The notes beneath the pieces are model-generated. The model saw only the letters and a program-made list of their open reading frames with translations, searched no databases and was not told the DNA's origin. Below, one piece after another: positions 1-5,954 of a DNA stretch of 8,759 nucleotides. Within the stretch, counting starts at the first letter, position 1. Each line of letters opens with the position of its first letter. Made by a program: the position numbers and the translations under genes. This stretch comes from an uncultured Bacilli bacterium (GTDB taxonomy: Bacteria; Bacillota_I; Bacilli_A; RFN20; CAG-631): assembly GCA_934202505.1 (NCBI GenBank), contig CAKPXW010000075.1:1-8759 (forward strand), given 5' to 3'.

Positions 1-503
1 CATTTATCCTCTGGTATTTCATTTTTCATTTTTTGTTCGACAATTTCTACACTATCTTCTTTCCTTGCAAAACCAAGTCTTTTAGAAACTCTATTAACAT
101 GTGTATCTACAGGAAAAGATGGAATTTTGAAACCTTCTGCTAAAAGGACATTAATAGTTTTATTTCCAACACCTGGAAAAGTCGATAAAATTTCCCTATT
201 ACAAGGAACATTATCCTTAAATTTATAATGAACAATTTTAGCTATTTCTACAATATTTTTACTTTTTACTTGAAACATTCCTAAATGTTTTAAAATACTT
301 TTTACATCTTCAAGATTAGCATCAGCTAAAGATTGAATTGTTTGATATTTAGCAAAAAGTATTTTTGTTGTTTCATTTACTTTTTTATCAGTTGTTTGTG
401 CTGATAAAACAATAGCAATTAAAAGTGTAAATAAGCTAGTGTATTCAAGTTCGCATTTAGCATTTGGATACATATTTAAAATATATTCTAATTTCTCATT
501 CAT
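1..503 (-). CDS. nth: Endonuclease III (DNA glycosylase/AP lyase), C-terminus beyond window
   Basis: Base-excision-repair glycosylase that removes oxidised pyrimidines and nicks the abasic site. About 167 N-terminal residues are visible; the gene runs off the left edge. The frame begins MNEKLEYIL and carries LSAQTTD (family signature), the helix-hairpin-helix FPGVGNKT with the catalytic lysine, and VDTHVNR with the catalytic aspartate. The reading ends at ...EIPEDK, just before the region that normally holds the HGR motif and the four-cysteine iron-sulfur cluster, so the cluster cannot be checked here. The start ATG shares one base with the dnaD stop (TAATG). No good Shine-Dalgarno precedes it, which fits translational coupling to dnaD. 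The dnaD-nth pair is also adjacent in B. subtilis. Identification is secure from motifs; function is from family knowledge. Confidence 0.96.
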   Translation of the reverse strand, partial: MNEKLEYILNMYPNAKCELEYTSLFTLLIAIVLSAQTTDKKVNETTKILFAKYQTIQSLADANLEDVKSILKHLGMFQVKSKNIVEIAKIVHYKFKDNVPCNREILSTFPGVGNKTINVLLAEGFKIPSFPVDTHVNRVSKRLGFARKEDSVEIVEQKMKNEIPEDK

Positions 504-1108
504 TATTTGTTTAACCAATCTATTCTTGAAAGTTCAACAGTTTCTTGTTGTCTTTTTTGATATTCTTCAGCACCTAATTCATTTTTCTTACTTTCTTCAA
601 AAATAATAGTATCAATATATCTAATCGATTTATTACCTGTTTGTGCTGCTATTTCGCTTGAAGATTTTATCAATTTAAAAGAATATTTTTTCATTTTCCA
701 ACTTTGAATAACATCATATTCAAGTGGCGTTAATAATCTTCCAAAGAACTTTTCCATATAAGAAAAGATATCTTCCTCTTCATCTTGTTCTTTAATATCT
801 TCAATTGCAGAATTAACAATTGTAAATAATTCTTTTGTTAATTTTTTAAAGGTTGTTATTACACTTCCATTTGGAAGAATATCTGTATCTATATATCCTT
901 TCTTAGTTAATGATGAATACAAAACATCTATTTTAGTAGGTGTAAAATTACATAATAAAGCTAAATCAGAAGGATTAACAAATTTATTACCACTTTCTAC
1001 TAAAGTATGAGTTATAAGTAATATTAAGGTTTCATCATCACTAAGTCCTATTTTTTTATAGTTTAATAATAATAATCTTTCAAAATTTATATATGTATTA
1101 ATATTCAT
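503..1108 (-). CDS. dnaD: DnaD-family replication initiation/restart protein
   Basis: Primosomal protein that helps load the replicative helicase in low-G+C Gram-positives. It has 201 residues (B. subtilis DnaD is about 230). The ATG at 1108 is chosen because GGAGGTGG lies 7-9 nt upstream; the frame stays open to another ATG at 1135, but that one lacks a ribosome site and would lengthen the overlap with cca. Residues about 15-90 look like the winged-helix domain (NPSDLALLCNFTPTKID, then LTKKGYI). An acidic linker (EDIKEQDEEED, about 103-113) leads to the C-terminal DnaD/DnaB_2 domain at about 114-175 (FFGRLLTPLEYDVIQSW). The YxxxIxxxW signature reads Y164-I168-E172 (YIDTIIFEES), so the conserved tryptophan is replaced. 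The gene overlaps cca by 11 nt and touches nth. Family assignment is firm; the effect of the substitution is unknown. Confidence 0.92.
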   Translation of the reverse strand: MNINTYINFERLLLLNYKKIGLSDDETLILLITHTLVESGNKFVNPSDLALLCNFTPTKIDVLYSSLTKKGYIDTDILPNGSVITTFKKLTKELFTIVNSAIEDIKEQDEEEDIFSYMEKFFGRLLTPLEYDVIQSWKMKKYSFKLIKSSSEIAAQTGNKSIRYIDTIIFEESKKNELGAEEYQKRQQETVELSRIDWLNK

Positions 1109-1772
1109 AATTTTCCACCTCCATATTGTATTCATTAAATATTTTTTTTGCTTTTTCTATTCCAAGTTCTTGAATGGTTTTTATTATTTCATTTTGATAT
1201 TTTTTTATAGGTATTTTTTTTAATTCTTTAATATTTTCTTTAATAGCTATATTTGTGTTATTTTCTAAATTAAAATTAAGTTTATTACTAATTCTTAATG
1301 CTCTAATTATTCTAGTTGGATCTTCTTTTATTCTATCTTCTGGATTACCAATAAATTTAACTTTAAAAGCCATTAAATCATTAAGCCCATTGAAAGGATC
1401 TATTATTTGATTATTTATTATATTAAGATATATAGCATTTATTGTAAAGTCTCTTCTTAAAGCATCTTCATATTCAGAATTTACAAATTCTATATGAGGA
1501 TAGATATTATTTTCATCATAACTTTCTTTTCTAAATCTAGTTATTTCTATAATTAAATTTTTGTATTCAATTTTTATAGATCCTAATGATTTTCCTTTTT
1601 CATCTATAACTTTAAAATTAGCTTCTAAAATATTAATTGGCGCATTAGTAGTAATATCGACATCTAAAAATGAGCGTGATAAAAGATAATCACGACTACT
1701 ACCGCCAATAAGGTAAGCCTTATAGCCTAATTTATTTATTTTAGTTATTACTTCACAAATTTTTTTAATCAT
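1098..1772 (-). CDS. cca: Short CCA tRNA nucleotidyltransferase-like protein (head and neck only)
   Basis: Class II tRNA nucleotidyltransferase family, which adds or repairs the 3' CCA of tRNA. The protein has 224 residues against about 400 in B. subtilis. Seen motifs: LIGGSSRDYLL (residues 21-31), catalytic carboxylates FLDVDI (D37, D39), ALRRDFTINAI (104-114), DPFNGLNDL (125-133), and the nucleotide-templating helix EDPTRIIRALR with E150, D151, R154, R157. It ends soon after the neck helix (KYQNEIIKTI), so the body and tail domains that hold the tRNA elbow are absent. There is no room for a frameshifted remainder, because dnaD starts inside its last codons. The start overlaps the dapB end by 8 nt without a clear Shine-Dalgarno. 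The catalytic head appears intact, so it may still be active, perhaps only in repair; a related nucleotidyltransferase activity is also possible. Confidence 0.85.
   Translation of the reverse strand: MIKKICEVITKINKLGYKAYLIGGSSRDYLLSRSFLDVDITTNAPINILEANFKVIDEKGKSLGSIKIEYKNLIIEITRFRKESYDENNIYPHIEFVNSEYEDALRRDFTINAIYLNIINNQIIDPFNGLNDLMAFKVKFIGNPEDRIKEDPTRIIRALRISNKLNFNLENNTNIAIKENIKELKKIPIKKYQNEIIKTIQELGIEKAKKIFNEYNMEVENYEY
1115..1122 (-). promoter_or_regulatory. Strong ribosome binding site fixing the dnaD start
   Basis: GGAGGTGG on the minus strand, inside the 3' end of cca, followed by a short A-rich spacer and the ATG at 1108. It is the only good Shine-Dalgarno near the dnaD start and rules for the 201-residue form over the longer open frame. 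Confidence 0.8.
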
Positions 1773-2382
1773 TTAATATATTTATTATACTTTCTTTATT
1801 TCCTTGCAAATAAGATAATAGCCCTAAAGCATATGCTTTTCTATTATTTACTTGATAGGTCAAAGATATTTTATCATATTTTCCCTGAAGTGTTATTACA
1901 TAAGTAATATTTTTCTTATCGTTTTGAATAGACTTAGTATGAATTGTTGGATATTTTTCTTTGAATAAATAATTAGTTCCAGAAATTTTATCTATTTTAT
2001 TTTTATTATGAAAATCATAATAATTTAAATTATCAAAATATTCACCTATAATTTTAGAATTACTTAATAAAAAATTTATTGGTAAAGAAAAGTTATAGCA
2101 AATTACTCCATTAATATTATTTTCTTTACATCTTTCTTTAATAAAACTAATTTGTTGATTATCAAATCCTGTAGTTCCACAAATAAAATCTATTTTTTTA
2201 TTTATGCAATAAAGAATATTTTTATAAGCACTTTTAAAATTTGTAAAATCTATTAAAAGATCAAAATCATAATTTTCAAGATTATCATTTTTTTCAATTC
2301 CTATTACATGGTAGTATTCTTTTAATAATTCATAAGCAGAACTTCCCATTTTACCCAAATACCCACATAATGCTATTTTCAT
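1765..2382 (-). CDS. dapB: Compact 4-hydroxy-tetrahydrodipicolinate reductase
   Basis: NAD(P)H-dependent reductase of the diaminopimelate/lysine pathway. It acts at the branch where dipicolinate for spores diverges. The 205 residues compare with a usual 240-270. Seen: the nucleotide-binding GYLGKMG (7-13), the FICGTTGF loop (67-73), CYNFSLPINFL (95-105), and the catalytic stretch DFHNKNKIDKISGT (123-136). Compared with the family pattern E-x-H-H-x-x-K-x-D-x-P-S-G-T, the first histidine (H125), lysine (K129) and SGT are kept, but the second histidine is Asn and the proline is Ile. The usual GGDIVGEH segment is not recognisable, and the stretch after SGT is about 30 residues shorter than in E. 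coli. It is first in the block with cca, dnaD and nth. GGTGA at 2389-2393 is the ribosome site; no convincing promoter was found. Family is clear; full activity is not assured. Confidence 0.88.
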   Translation of the reverse strand: MKIALCGYLGKMGSSAYELLKEYYHVIGIEKNDNLENYDFDLLIDFTNFKSAYKNILYCINKKIDFICGTTGFDNQQISFIKERCKENNINGVICYNFSLPINFLLSNSKIIGEYFDNLNYYDFHNKNKIDKISGTNYLFKEKYPTIHTKSIQNDKKNITYVITLQGKYDKISLTYQVNNRKAYALGLLSYLQGNKESIINILND

Positions 2383-2416
2383 GTATTATCACCATTTAAC
2401 ATTATGTATTTAATTT

Positions 2417-2443
2417 AAAAAAAATGACACTATCTAGTGTCAT
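2417..2443 (-). terminator. Intrinsic terminator after the HU gene
   Basis: A perfect 9-bp inverted repeat (ATGACACTA / TAGTGTCAT, 2424-2443) with a 2-nt centre is followed on the minus strand by a run of T (2417-2423). It begins 5 nt past the HU stop codon. The stem also precedes T-rich sequence on the plus strand, but no plus-strand gene lies there. Confidence 0.85.
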
Positions 2444-2448
2444 AATTT

Positions 2449-2724
2449 TTATTGTTTAACTTCTTCTTTAAGATTTTTAGCTGGTTTGAAACCTACTACT
2501 TTGTAAGAAGGAACGATAACTCTTTTTTGTGAGTTTGGGATAACAGCTTCTCTTTGTTTTCTTGTTTTAGCAACAAAGTTTCCAAATCCTGGAATTTTAA
2601 CTGTTTCTCCAGCTTTAACTTCTTCAACGATTGTAGAAAGAACAGCATTTAAGATTTCTTCAGCTCTTGCTTTTGTAACATTTTGTTCTGCAGCAATTTT
2701 ATCAACTAAATCTTTTTTATTCAT
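2449..2724 (-). CDS. hup: HU-family nucleoid-associated DNA-binding protein
   Basis: Histone-like protein that bends and compacts DNA. It has 91 residues, the normal HU length. The start at 2724 gives MNKKDLVDKIA, matching the classic HU N-terminus, with AAAGGA 11 nt upstream; a longer open frame to 2778 would run through the promoter and is rejected. Seen: the helical dimerisation half (1-40), IPGFGNFVAK (44-53) opening the beta arm, and the closing VVGFKPAKNLKE (76-87). The arm tip is unusual: the near-universal R61-N62-P63 reads V61-I62-P63, so the intercalating proline is kept but the preceding Arg-Asn is lost. It is flanked by terminators on both sides with its own promoter, so probably monocistronic. 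In B. subtilis hbs also lies close to spoIVA. Confidence 0.96.
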   Translation of the reverse strand: MNKKDLVDKIAAEQNVTKARAEEILNAVLSTIVEEVKAGETVKIPGFGNFVAKTRKQREAVIPNSQKRVIVPSYKVVGFKPAKNLKEEVKQ

Positions 2725-2735
2725 AAAAATCTTTT

Positions 2736-2741
2736 TCCTTT
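2736..2741 (-). promoter_or_regulatory. Ribosome binding site deciding the HU start
   Basis: AAAGGA within a purine-rich stretch, 11 nt before the ATG at 2724. It supports the 91-residue HU over the longer open frame. Confidence 0.65.
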
Positions 2742-2757
2742 CTCTTTTTCTAAACCG

Positions 2758-2786
2758 ATTATATAACACTTTTTCCACTTCGTAAA
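2758..2786 (-). promoter_or_regulatory. Sigma-A promoter of the HU gene
   Basis: Minus strand TTTACG (2781-2786) and a perfect TATAAT (2758-2763) are separated by exactly 17 nt. Transcription would start near 2751, leaving a leader of about 27 nt that contains the ribosome site. It sits just after the spoIVA terminator. Confidence 0.65.
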
Positions 2787-2790
2787 CAAG

Positions 2791-2822
2791 AAAAAAAAAT
2801 AATCATACTTTAGTATGATTAT
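2791..2822 (-). terminator. Intrinsic terminator after spoIVA
   Basis: An 11-bp perfect inverted repeat (2799-2809 with 2812-2822, core AATCATACT/AGTATGATT, 2-nt centre) is followed on the minus strand by T run 2791-2798. It begins 7 nt past the spoIVA stop and separates spoIVA from the HU promoter. The stem is AT-rich and therefore weak, but the T run is long. Confidence 0.8.
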
Positions 2823-2828
2823 AATTTT

Positions 2829-4295
2829 TTAGAAAACAAAGACAATTACATTGCTTTTTTGCTTATAAGTGGCTAGTTTTAGGGCTTTTTCGAACTTTGC
2901 CTTGCTTACATCTGAAAGTCCATTTAATTTGCCATTTATGCCATCTTTTAACATATCATTTAATGTCCTTCCAAAGACATTTAAATTCATTAAATTATCT
3001 TCACTAGCATTTAAAAATTCAATCATTGAATCTGCTTGACCTTTAGATCCTAGAATTGGTTCAAAACTATCTTCAACATCTACTTTAAACATATGTATTG
3101 CTGGTGCTGATGCTTTAATTTTAATACCATAGCGGTTATTTTGCTTAATAATTTCAGGTGAAGAAATTTGTATATCTTCTGCAAGTGGATAAGCAATACC
3201 ATATCCTGTTTCTTTGGCTGATTTTATTGCTGGAAGATATGTTGCAAAGTTTTCCGAATAAGACTTATACTCTTGTAAAATTTTAATCAAATCAGATTTA
3301 TCATTAATTGGTTGATTTAAAATACTATTTAAAACATTTTCATATAATCCATCTGCTTCTTCAATTGTAATAGTAATTAACCCAGTAGCTGTATTAATAT
3401 TTGTAATTTCAGCTGATTTAACATTTTCATGTTCACTAATTTTTTCAGCCATTTTTTTAGCATCTTTTACTTTTTTACATTCCATTAATGCATTATTAAT
3501 ACATTCTTTAAAAGATATTTTAATTGGATTACTATCTTCTAGAATGGAAATCCATGTTGGAGTTATAACATCAACATCACTAACTGGAAATTCATATAAT
3601 GATTGAAGTAAAACATTAGTTGCATCTTCTTTAGTCATATTTGCAACTGACATAGTAATTGCACTTACTCCATACTTATTTTCAATTTCTTCTTTTACAC
3701 TTAAAGCGGTTTCTGAATTTGGATCTTTGGAATTTACAATTACAATAAATGGTTTATTAATAGATTTAAGTTCTGAAATAACATCTTCTTCTGCTTGAAG
3801 ATAAGATTCTCTTGGAAGATCTAGAATTGAACCATCTGTTGTAATAACAATTCCTATTGTTGAATGTTCTTTGATTACTTTTGTTGTTCCTATTTTAGCT
3901 GCTTTATCAAAAGGAATGGATTCTTCAAACCATGGAGTCTTTACCATTCTTGAAACATCATTTTCTTTATGACCTAAAGCATCTTCAAATACATAGCCTA
4001 CGCAATCAACAAGGCGAATATTTACAAATAAGTCTTGATCAACTTTAACTTTTACAGCATTATTTGGAACAAATTTAGGCTCACAAGTCATAATTTGCTT
4101 TCCTTGACCTGCTTGAGGAAGTTCATCTATTGCTCGTTGTCTTTCTTTTTCATCTTCTATATTTTCGATTACAACAAGTTCCATAAATTTTTGAATAAAT
4201 GTAGATTTGCCAACTCTTACAGGTCCTACTACACCTACATAAATATCTTGATTAGTTCTTGCACCAATATTTTTTAATAGTTCTAATGTGTCCAC
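2829..4295 (-). CDS. spoIVA: Stage IV sporulation protein A, coat basement-layer ATPase
   Basis: Mother-cell ATPase that polymerises on the outer forespore membrane, anchored through SpoVM, and forms the platform for coat assembly. It has 488 residues (B. subtilis about 492) and aligns by eye along its full length. Seen: Walker A GPVRVGKST (24-32, K30), KQIMTCEPKF (66-75), Walker B-like RLVDCVGY (94-101, D97), TPWFEE, KVIKEHSTIGIVITTDGS, and the conserved C-terminal ETGYGIAYPLAEDI and APAIHMFKVDVE. The position after Thr70 is Cys71, where B. subtilis has a second sensor threonine. The start is GTG at 4295, supported by AAGGAG 8 nt upstream and by the family N-terminus. The C-terminus ends in hydrophobic SNVIVFVF, as in homologues. 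A sigma-E-like promoter precedes it and a hairpin terminator follows. Confidence 0.98.
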   Translation of the reverse strand: MDTLELLKNIGARTNQDIYVGVVGPVRVGKSTFIQKFMELVVIENIEDEKERQRAIDELPQAGQGKQIMTCEPKFVPNNAVKVKVDQDLFVNIRLVDCVGYVFEDALGHKENDVSRMVKTPWFEESIPFDKAAKIGTTKVIKEHSTIGIVITTDGSILDLPRESYLQAEEDVISELKSINKPFIVIVNSKDPNSETALSVKEEIENKYGVSAITMSVANMTKEDATNVLLQSLYEFPVSDVDVITPTWISILEDSNPIKISFKECINNALMECKKVKDAKKMAEKISEHENVKSAEITNINTATGLITITIEEADGLYENVLNSILNQPINDKSDLIKILQEYKSYSENFATYLPAIKSAKETGYGIAYPLAEDIQISSPEIIKQNNRYGIKIKASAPAIHMFKVDVEDSFEPILGSKGQADSMIEFLNASEDNLMNLNVFGRTLNDMLKDGINGKLNGLSDVSKAKFEKALKLATYKQKSNVIVFVF

Positions 4296-4303
4296 TATTA
4301 TCT

Positions 4304-4309
4304 CTCCTT
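4304..4309 (-). promoter_or_regulatory. Ribosome binding site for the GTG start of spoIVA
   Basis: AAGGAG on the minus strand, 8 nt before GTG at 4295. It is a strong site and confirms the non-ATG start. Confidence 0.85.
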
Positions 4310-4320
4310 ATTTCATTTCA

Positions 4321-4349
4321 ATAATATGAAACCAATTTTAAAAATAGTA
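4321..4349 (-). promoter_or_regulatory. Probable sigma-E promoter of spoIVA
   Basis: Minus strand TACTATT (4343-4349) and CATATTAT (4321-4328) are spaced 14 nt. The B. subtilis sigma-E pattern is kmATATT, about 14 nt, CATACAnT: the -35 matches 6 of 7 and the -10 is partial. Start of transcription near 4314 would leave the ribosome site at 4304-4309 inside a short leader. spoIVA is a known sigma-E gene, which raises the prior. Confidence 0.5.
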
Positions 4350-4380
4350 CAAAATTAATTAGATATTGTTTTTTTTGTTT

Positions 4381-4414
4381 AAAAAAAGATAAAATTTCAA
4401 AATTTCATCTTTTT
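4381..4414 (-). terminator. Intrinsic terminator after the CPBP-family gene
   Basis: A 15-bp inverted repeat (4383-4397 with 4400-4414) has one G-U wobble in the minus-strand RNA and a 2-nt centre. It ends in a T run (4381-4387). It lies about 20 nt past the stop at 4435 and separates that gene from the spoIVA promoter. Confidence 0.75.
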
Positions 4415-4434
4415 AATAATATTAAGCAATAAGT

Positions 4435-5376
4435 TTATTTTAAAAACAATTTAATAATTTCTGAAGAAGGTTGAATATATGGAGAAATTAAAATCAAAAT
4501 AAAACTTAATGTATTATATATAGAATGCACACATATAGAAGTAGCTATCTTCTTACTTTTATAATAAGAATAAGTTATAAAAAATGCTCCTATTAAATAT
4601 GAAGGTAAACTGTATATATCTTTCATAAATGTTCCATTGGCTAAAGAAAGAGTCATATGGATTAAAGCAAATACTATTGTTGTTGCAATTAAAGCTAATT
4701 TGGAATTTTTAAAAGATAAAGCTCTAAATATACCTAATCTAAAGACTATCTCTTCAAATATTGGAGCTAGGATTCCTACAAATAAAAAAGCTAAAAATGG
4801 ATAATTAAAAATCATTTCATTAACTTCTTTTTGATTTTCTGATGAAGATTCAATCCCAAGTATTGTTAGTATTATTCCATATACATATAAACTAGCATAC
4901 ATTAGCGCGCAATATTTTAAGGCATCTATCCATGTGCTTTTTATTTTAAATTCTCCAAAAACTTTCTTTATATTTTTCCTTAATATCAATATAACTGTAG
5001 CAATAGCTAGAACATAAACTACAACTTGTAAAACTGTTTCAATTAATGTTAATGTACTATCTGGTATATCTTTTATAGAAATTCCTTTAATAGCCACATA
5101 TATTCTTAGAAAAAGTCTACCTATTAATGTATATACTACGCTTACTCCAAAGTAGGTTCCAAGTGCTAATAACAAATGGCCAATAGCTGAAATATTAAAG
5201 TTTTCAAAGCCAACCTCAACATTTTCTTGTTGTTGATATTTTTCATATTTATATTCTTTTTTTGGTTCTTTAATCTTTCTATTTTTTAATAGTGCATTGC
5301 TTCCAACTTGATATCCACAATATTTACATTCTTTTGCATCATCTTCAATAGTTGATCCGCATCTTAAGCATTTCAT
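4435..5376 (-). CDS. Zinc-ribbon CPBP-family intramembrane metalloprotease
   Basis: Predicted membrane protein of the CPBP (CAAX protease and bacteriocin-processing, Abi) family, 313 residues. Start 5376 gives MKCLRCGST with AAAGGA 9 nt upstream; the open frame to 5415 lacks a ribosome site and runs into the promoter. The N-terminus is a zinc ribbon (C3-x2-C6 and C17-x2-C20), then a basic, Lys/Tyr-rich linker (about 30-52) and about eight hydrophobic segments. Catalytic motifs are complete: EEIVFR (E208, E209, R213), FALIH (H240) and HSIYN (H284, N288). The substrate is unknown. Bacterial members include self-immunity proteins and regulated proteases. It lies between spmB and spoIVA, downstream of a sigma-E operon without an intervening terminator, so a sporulation role is possible but unproven. 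Confidence 0.88.
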   Translation of the reverse strand: MKCLRCGSTIEDDAKECKYCGYQVGSNALLKNRKIKEPKKEYKYEKYQQQENVEVGFENFNISAIGHLLLALGTYFGVSVVYTLIGRLFLRIYVAIKGISIKDIPDSTLTLIETVLQVVVYVLAIATVILILRKNIKKVFGEFKIKSTWIDALKYCALMYASLYVYGIILTILGIESSSENQKEVNEMIFNYPFLAFLFVGILAPIFEEIVFRLGIFRALSFKNSKLALIATTIVFALIHMTLSLANGTFMKDIYSLPSYLIGAFFITYSYYKSKKIATSICVHSIYNTLSFILILISPYIQPSSEIIKLFLK

Positions 5377-5385
5377 ATTATCATA

Positions 5386-5391
5386 TCCTTT
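5386..5391 (-). promoter_or_regulatory. Ribosome binding site deciding the CPBP gene start
   Basis: AAAGGA on the minus strand, 9 nt before ATG at 5376. It places the zinc-ribbon cysteines at the extreme N-terminus, usual for this protein type. Confidence 0.75.
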
Positions 5392-5402
5392 CAAATTCAT
5401 AT

Positions 5403-5423
5403 AATAATTATACAATAATTATT
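5403..5423. repeat. 21-bp A/T-only inverted repeat over the putative -10
   Basis: AATAATTAT and ATAATTATT flank a 3-nt centre, a perfect 9-bp dyad that covers the putative -10 of the CPBP gene. It could be an operator or a weak hairpin, but in sequence this AT-rich it may be chance. There is no T run after it, so it is not a good terminator for spmB. Confidence 0.35.
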
Positions 5424-5435
5424 AAACATTAGAAA
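5407..5435 (-). promoter_or_regulatory. Possible sigma-A promoter of the CPBP gene
   Basis: Perfect TATAAT on the minus strand (5407-5412) with TTTCTA (5430-5435, 3 of 6) 17 nt upstream, in the 62-nt gap after spmB. The start point would be near 5400. The weak -35 lowers confidence, and AT-rich gaps give TATAAT by chance. Confidence 0.4.
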
Positions 5436-5438
5436 GCA

Positions 5439-5954
5439 TTATTTAAAAATAAGCAAAGCAAAAACAATTGCTAGTGTTATTCCAACAAAATCAGCAAATA
5501 AAGCTGCTTTTAATGTATGTCTCCATTGTGTAATTTTTACAGATGAAAAATATAAAGCAATTACATAAAATGTTGTATCTGTACTTCCTTGAATTAAAGA
5601 AGCCGTTATACATTCAAGAGAATCTGCGCCAACTTTACATGTAGAATTTAAAAGAGCAAGGGAAGCATTCCCACTTATAGGTCTTATAATAGCAATAGGA
5701 AGGATTGTACTAAAATATTTTCCGTTACTTATTACTTTGGATAAATAATAAGAAATATCTTCGATTATTCCGCAAGATTTTATAATAGATACTAGAGCAA
5801 TCATCCCTACAATTGAAGGAATTATTTCCTTACTTAATAATAGTCCTTCTCTAGCGCCTTGACTAAAAGCATTAAAAGCATCTTTCTTTTTAATTAAAGA
5901 TAAAACTAAAGCTAAAAAAAGCAAAAGTGGTATCAACAATGTTGCATATTTCAT
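5439..5954 (-). CDS. spmB: Spore maturation protein B
   Basis: Membrane protein that acts with SpmA in dehydration of the spore core and so in heat resistance. It has 171 residues (B. subtilis about 178), with a hydrophobic N-terminal segment (7-21) and further membrane segments in a nucleoside-recognition 'Gate' fold. Seen family stretches: AIIRPISGNASLALL (about 88-102) and LIQGSTDTTFYVIALYF followed by WRHTLKAALFADFVG. The start ATG overlaps the spmA stop (ATGA), so translation is coupled to spmA. No terminator is visible after the stop at 5439, so transcription may continue into the CPBP gene. Confidence 0.95.
   Translation of the reverse strand: MKYATLLIPLLLFLALVLSLIKKKDAFNAFSQGAREGLLLSKEIIPSIVGMIALVSIIKSCGIIEDISYYLSKVISNGKYFSTILPIAIIRPISGNASLALLNSTCKVGADSLECITASLIQGSTDTTFYVIALYFSSVKITQWRHTLKAALFADFVGITLAIVFALLIFK

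Noticed and set aside
2399..2427. Sigma-E-like pair TCATTTT / CATAATGT before dapB
   Set aside because: The -10 matches only partly, and the predicted start near 2392 would fall inside the ribosome site; the T run belongs to the HU terminator.
2725..2778. Longer HU start at 2778
   Set aside because: It would add 18 residues foreign to HU and would read through the -10 box; the start at 2724 has a ribosome site and the family N-terminus.
4035..4277. Plus-strand open frame opposite spoIVA
   Set aside because: It lies wholly within the well-supported spoIVA gene on the other strand, has no ribosome site and shows a composition typical of an antisense frame.
4435..5415. Bacteriocin immunity system around the CPBP protein
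   Set aside because: No precursor peptide, transporter or modification gene is present nearby; neighbours are sporulation genes.
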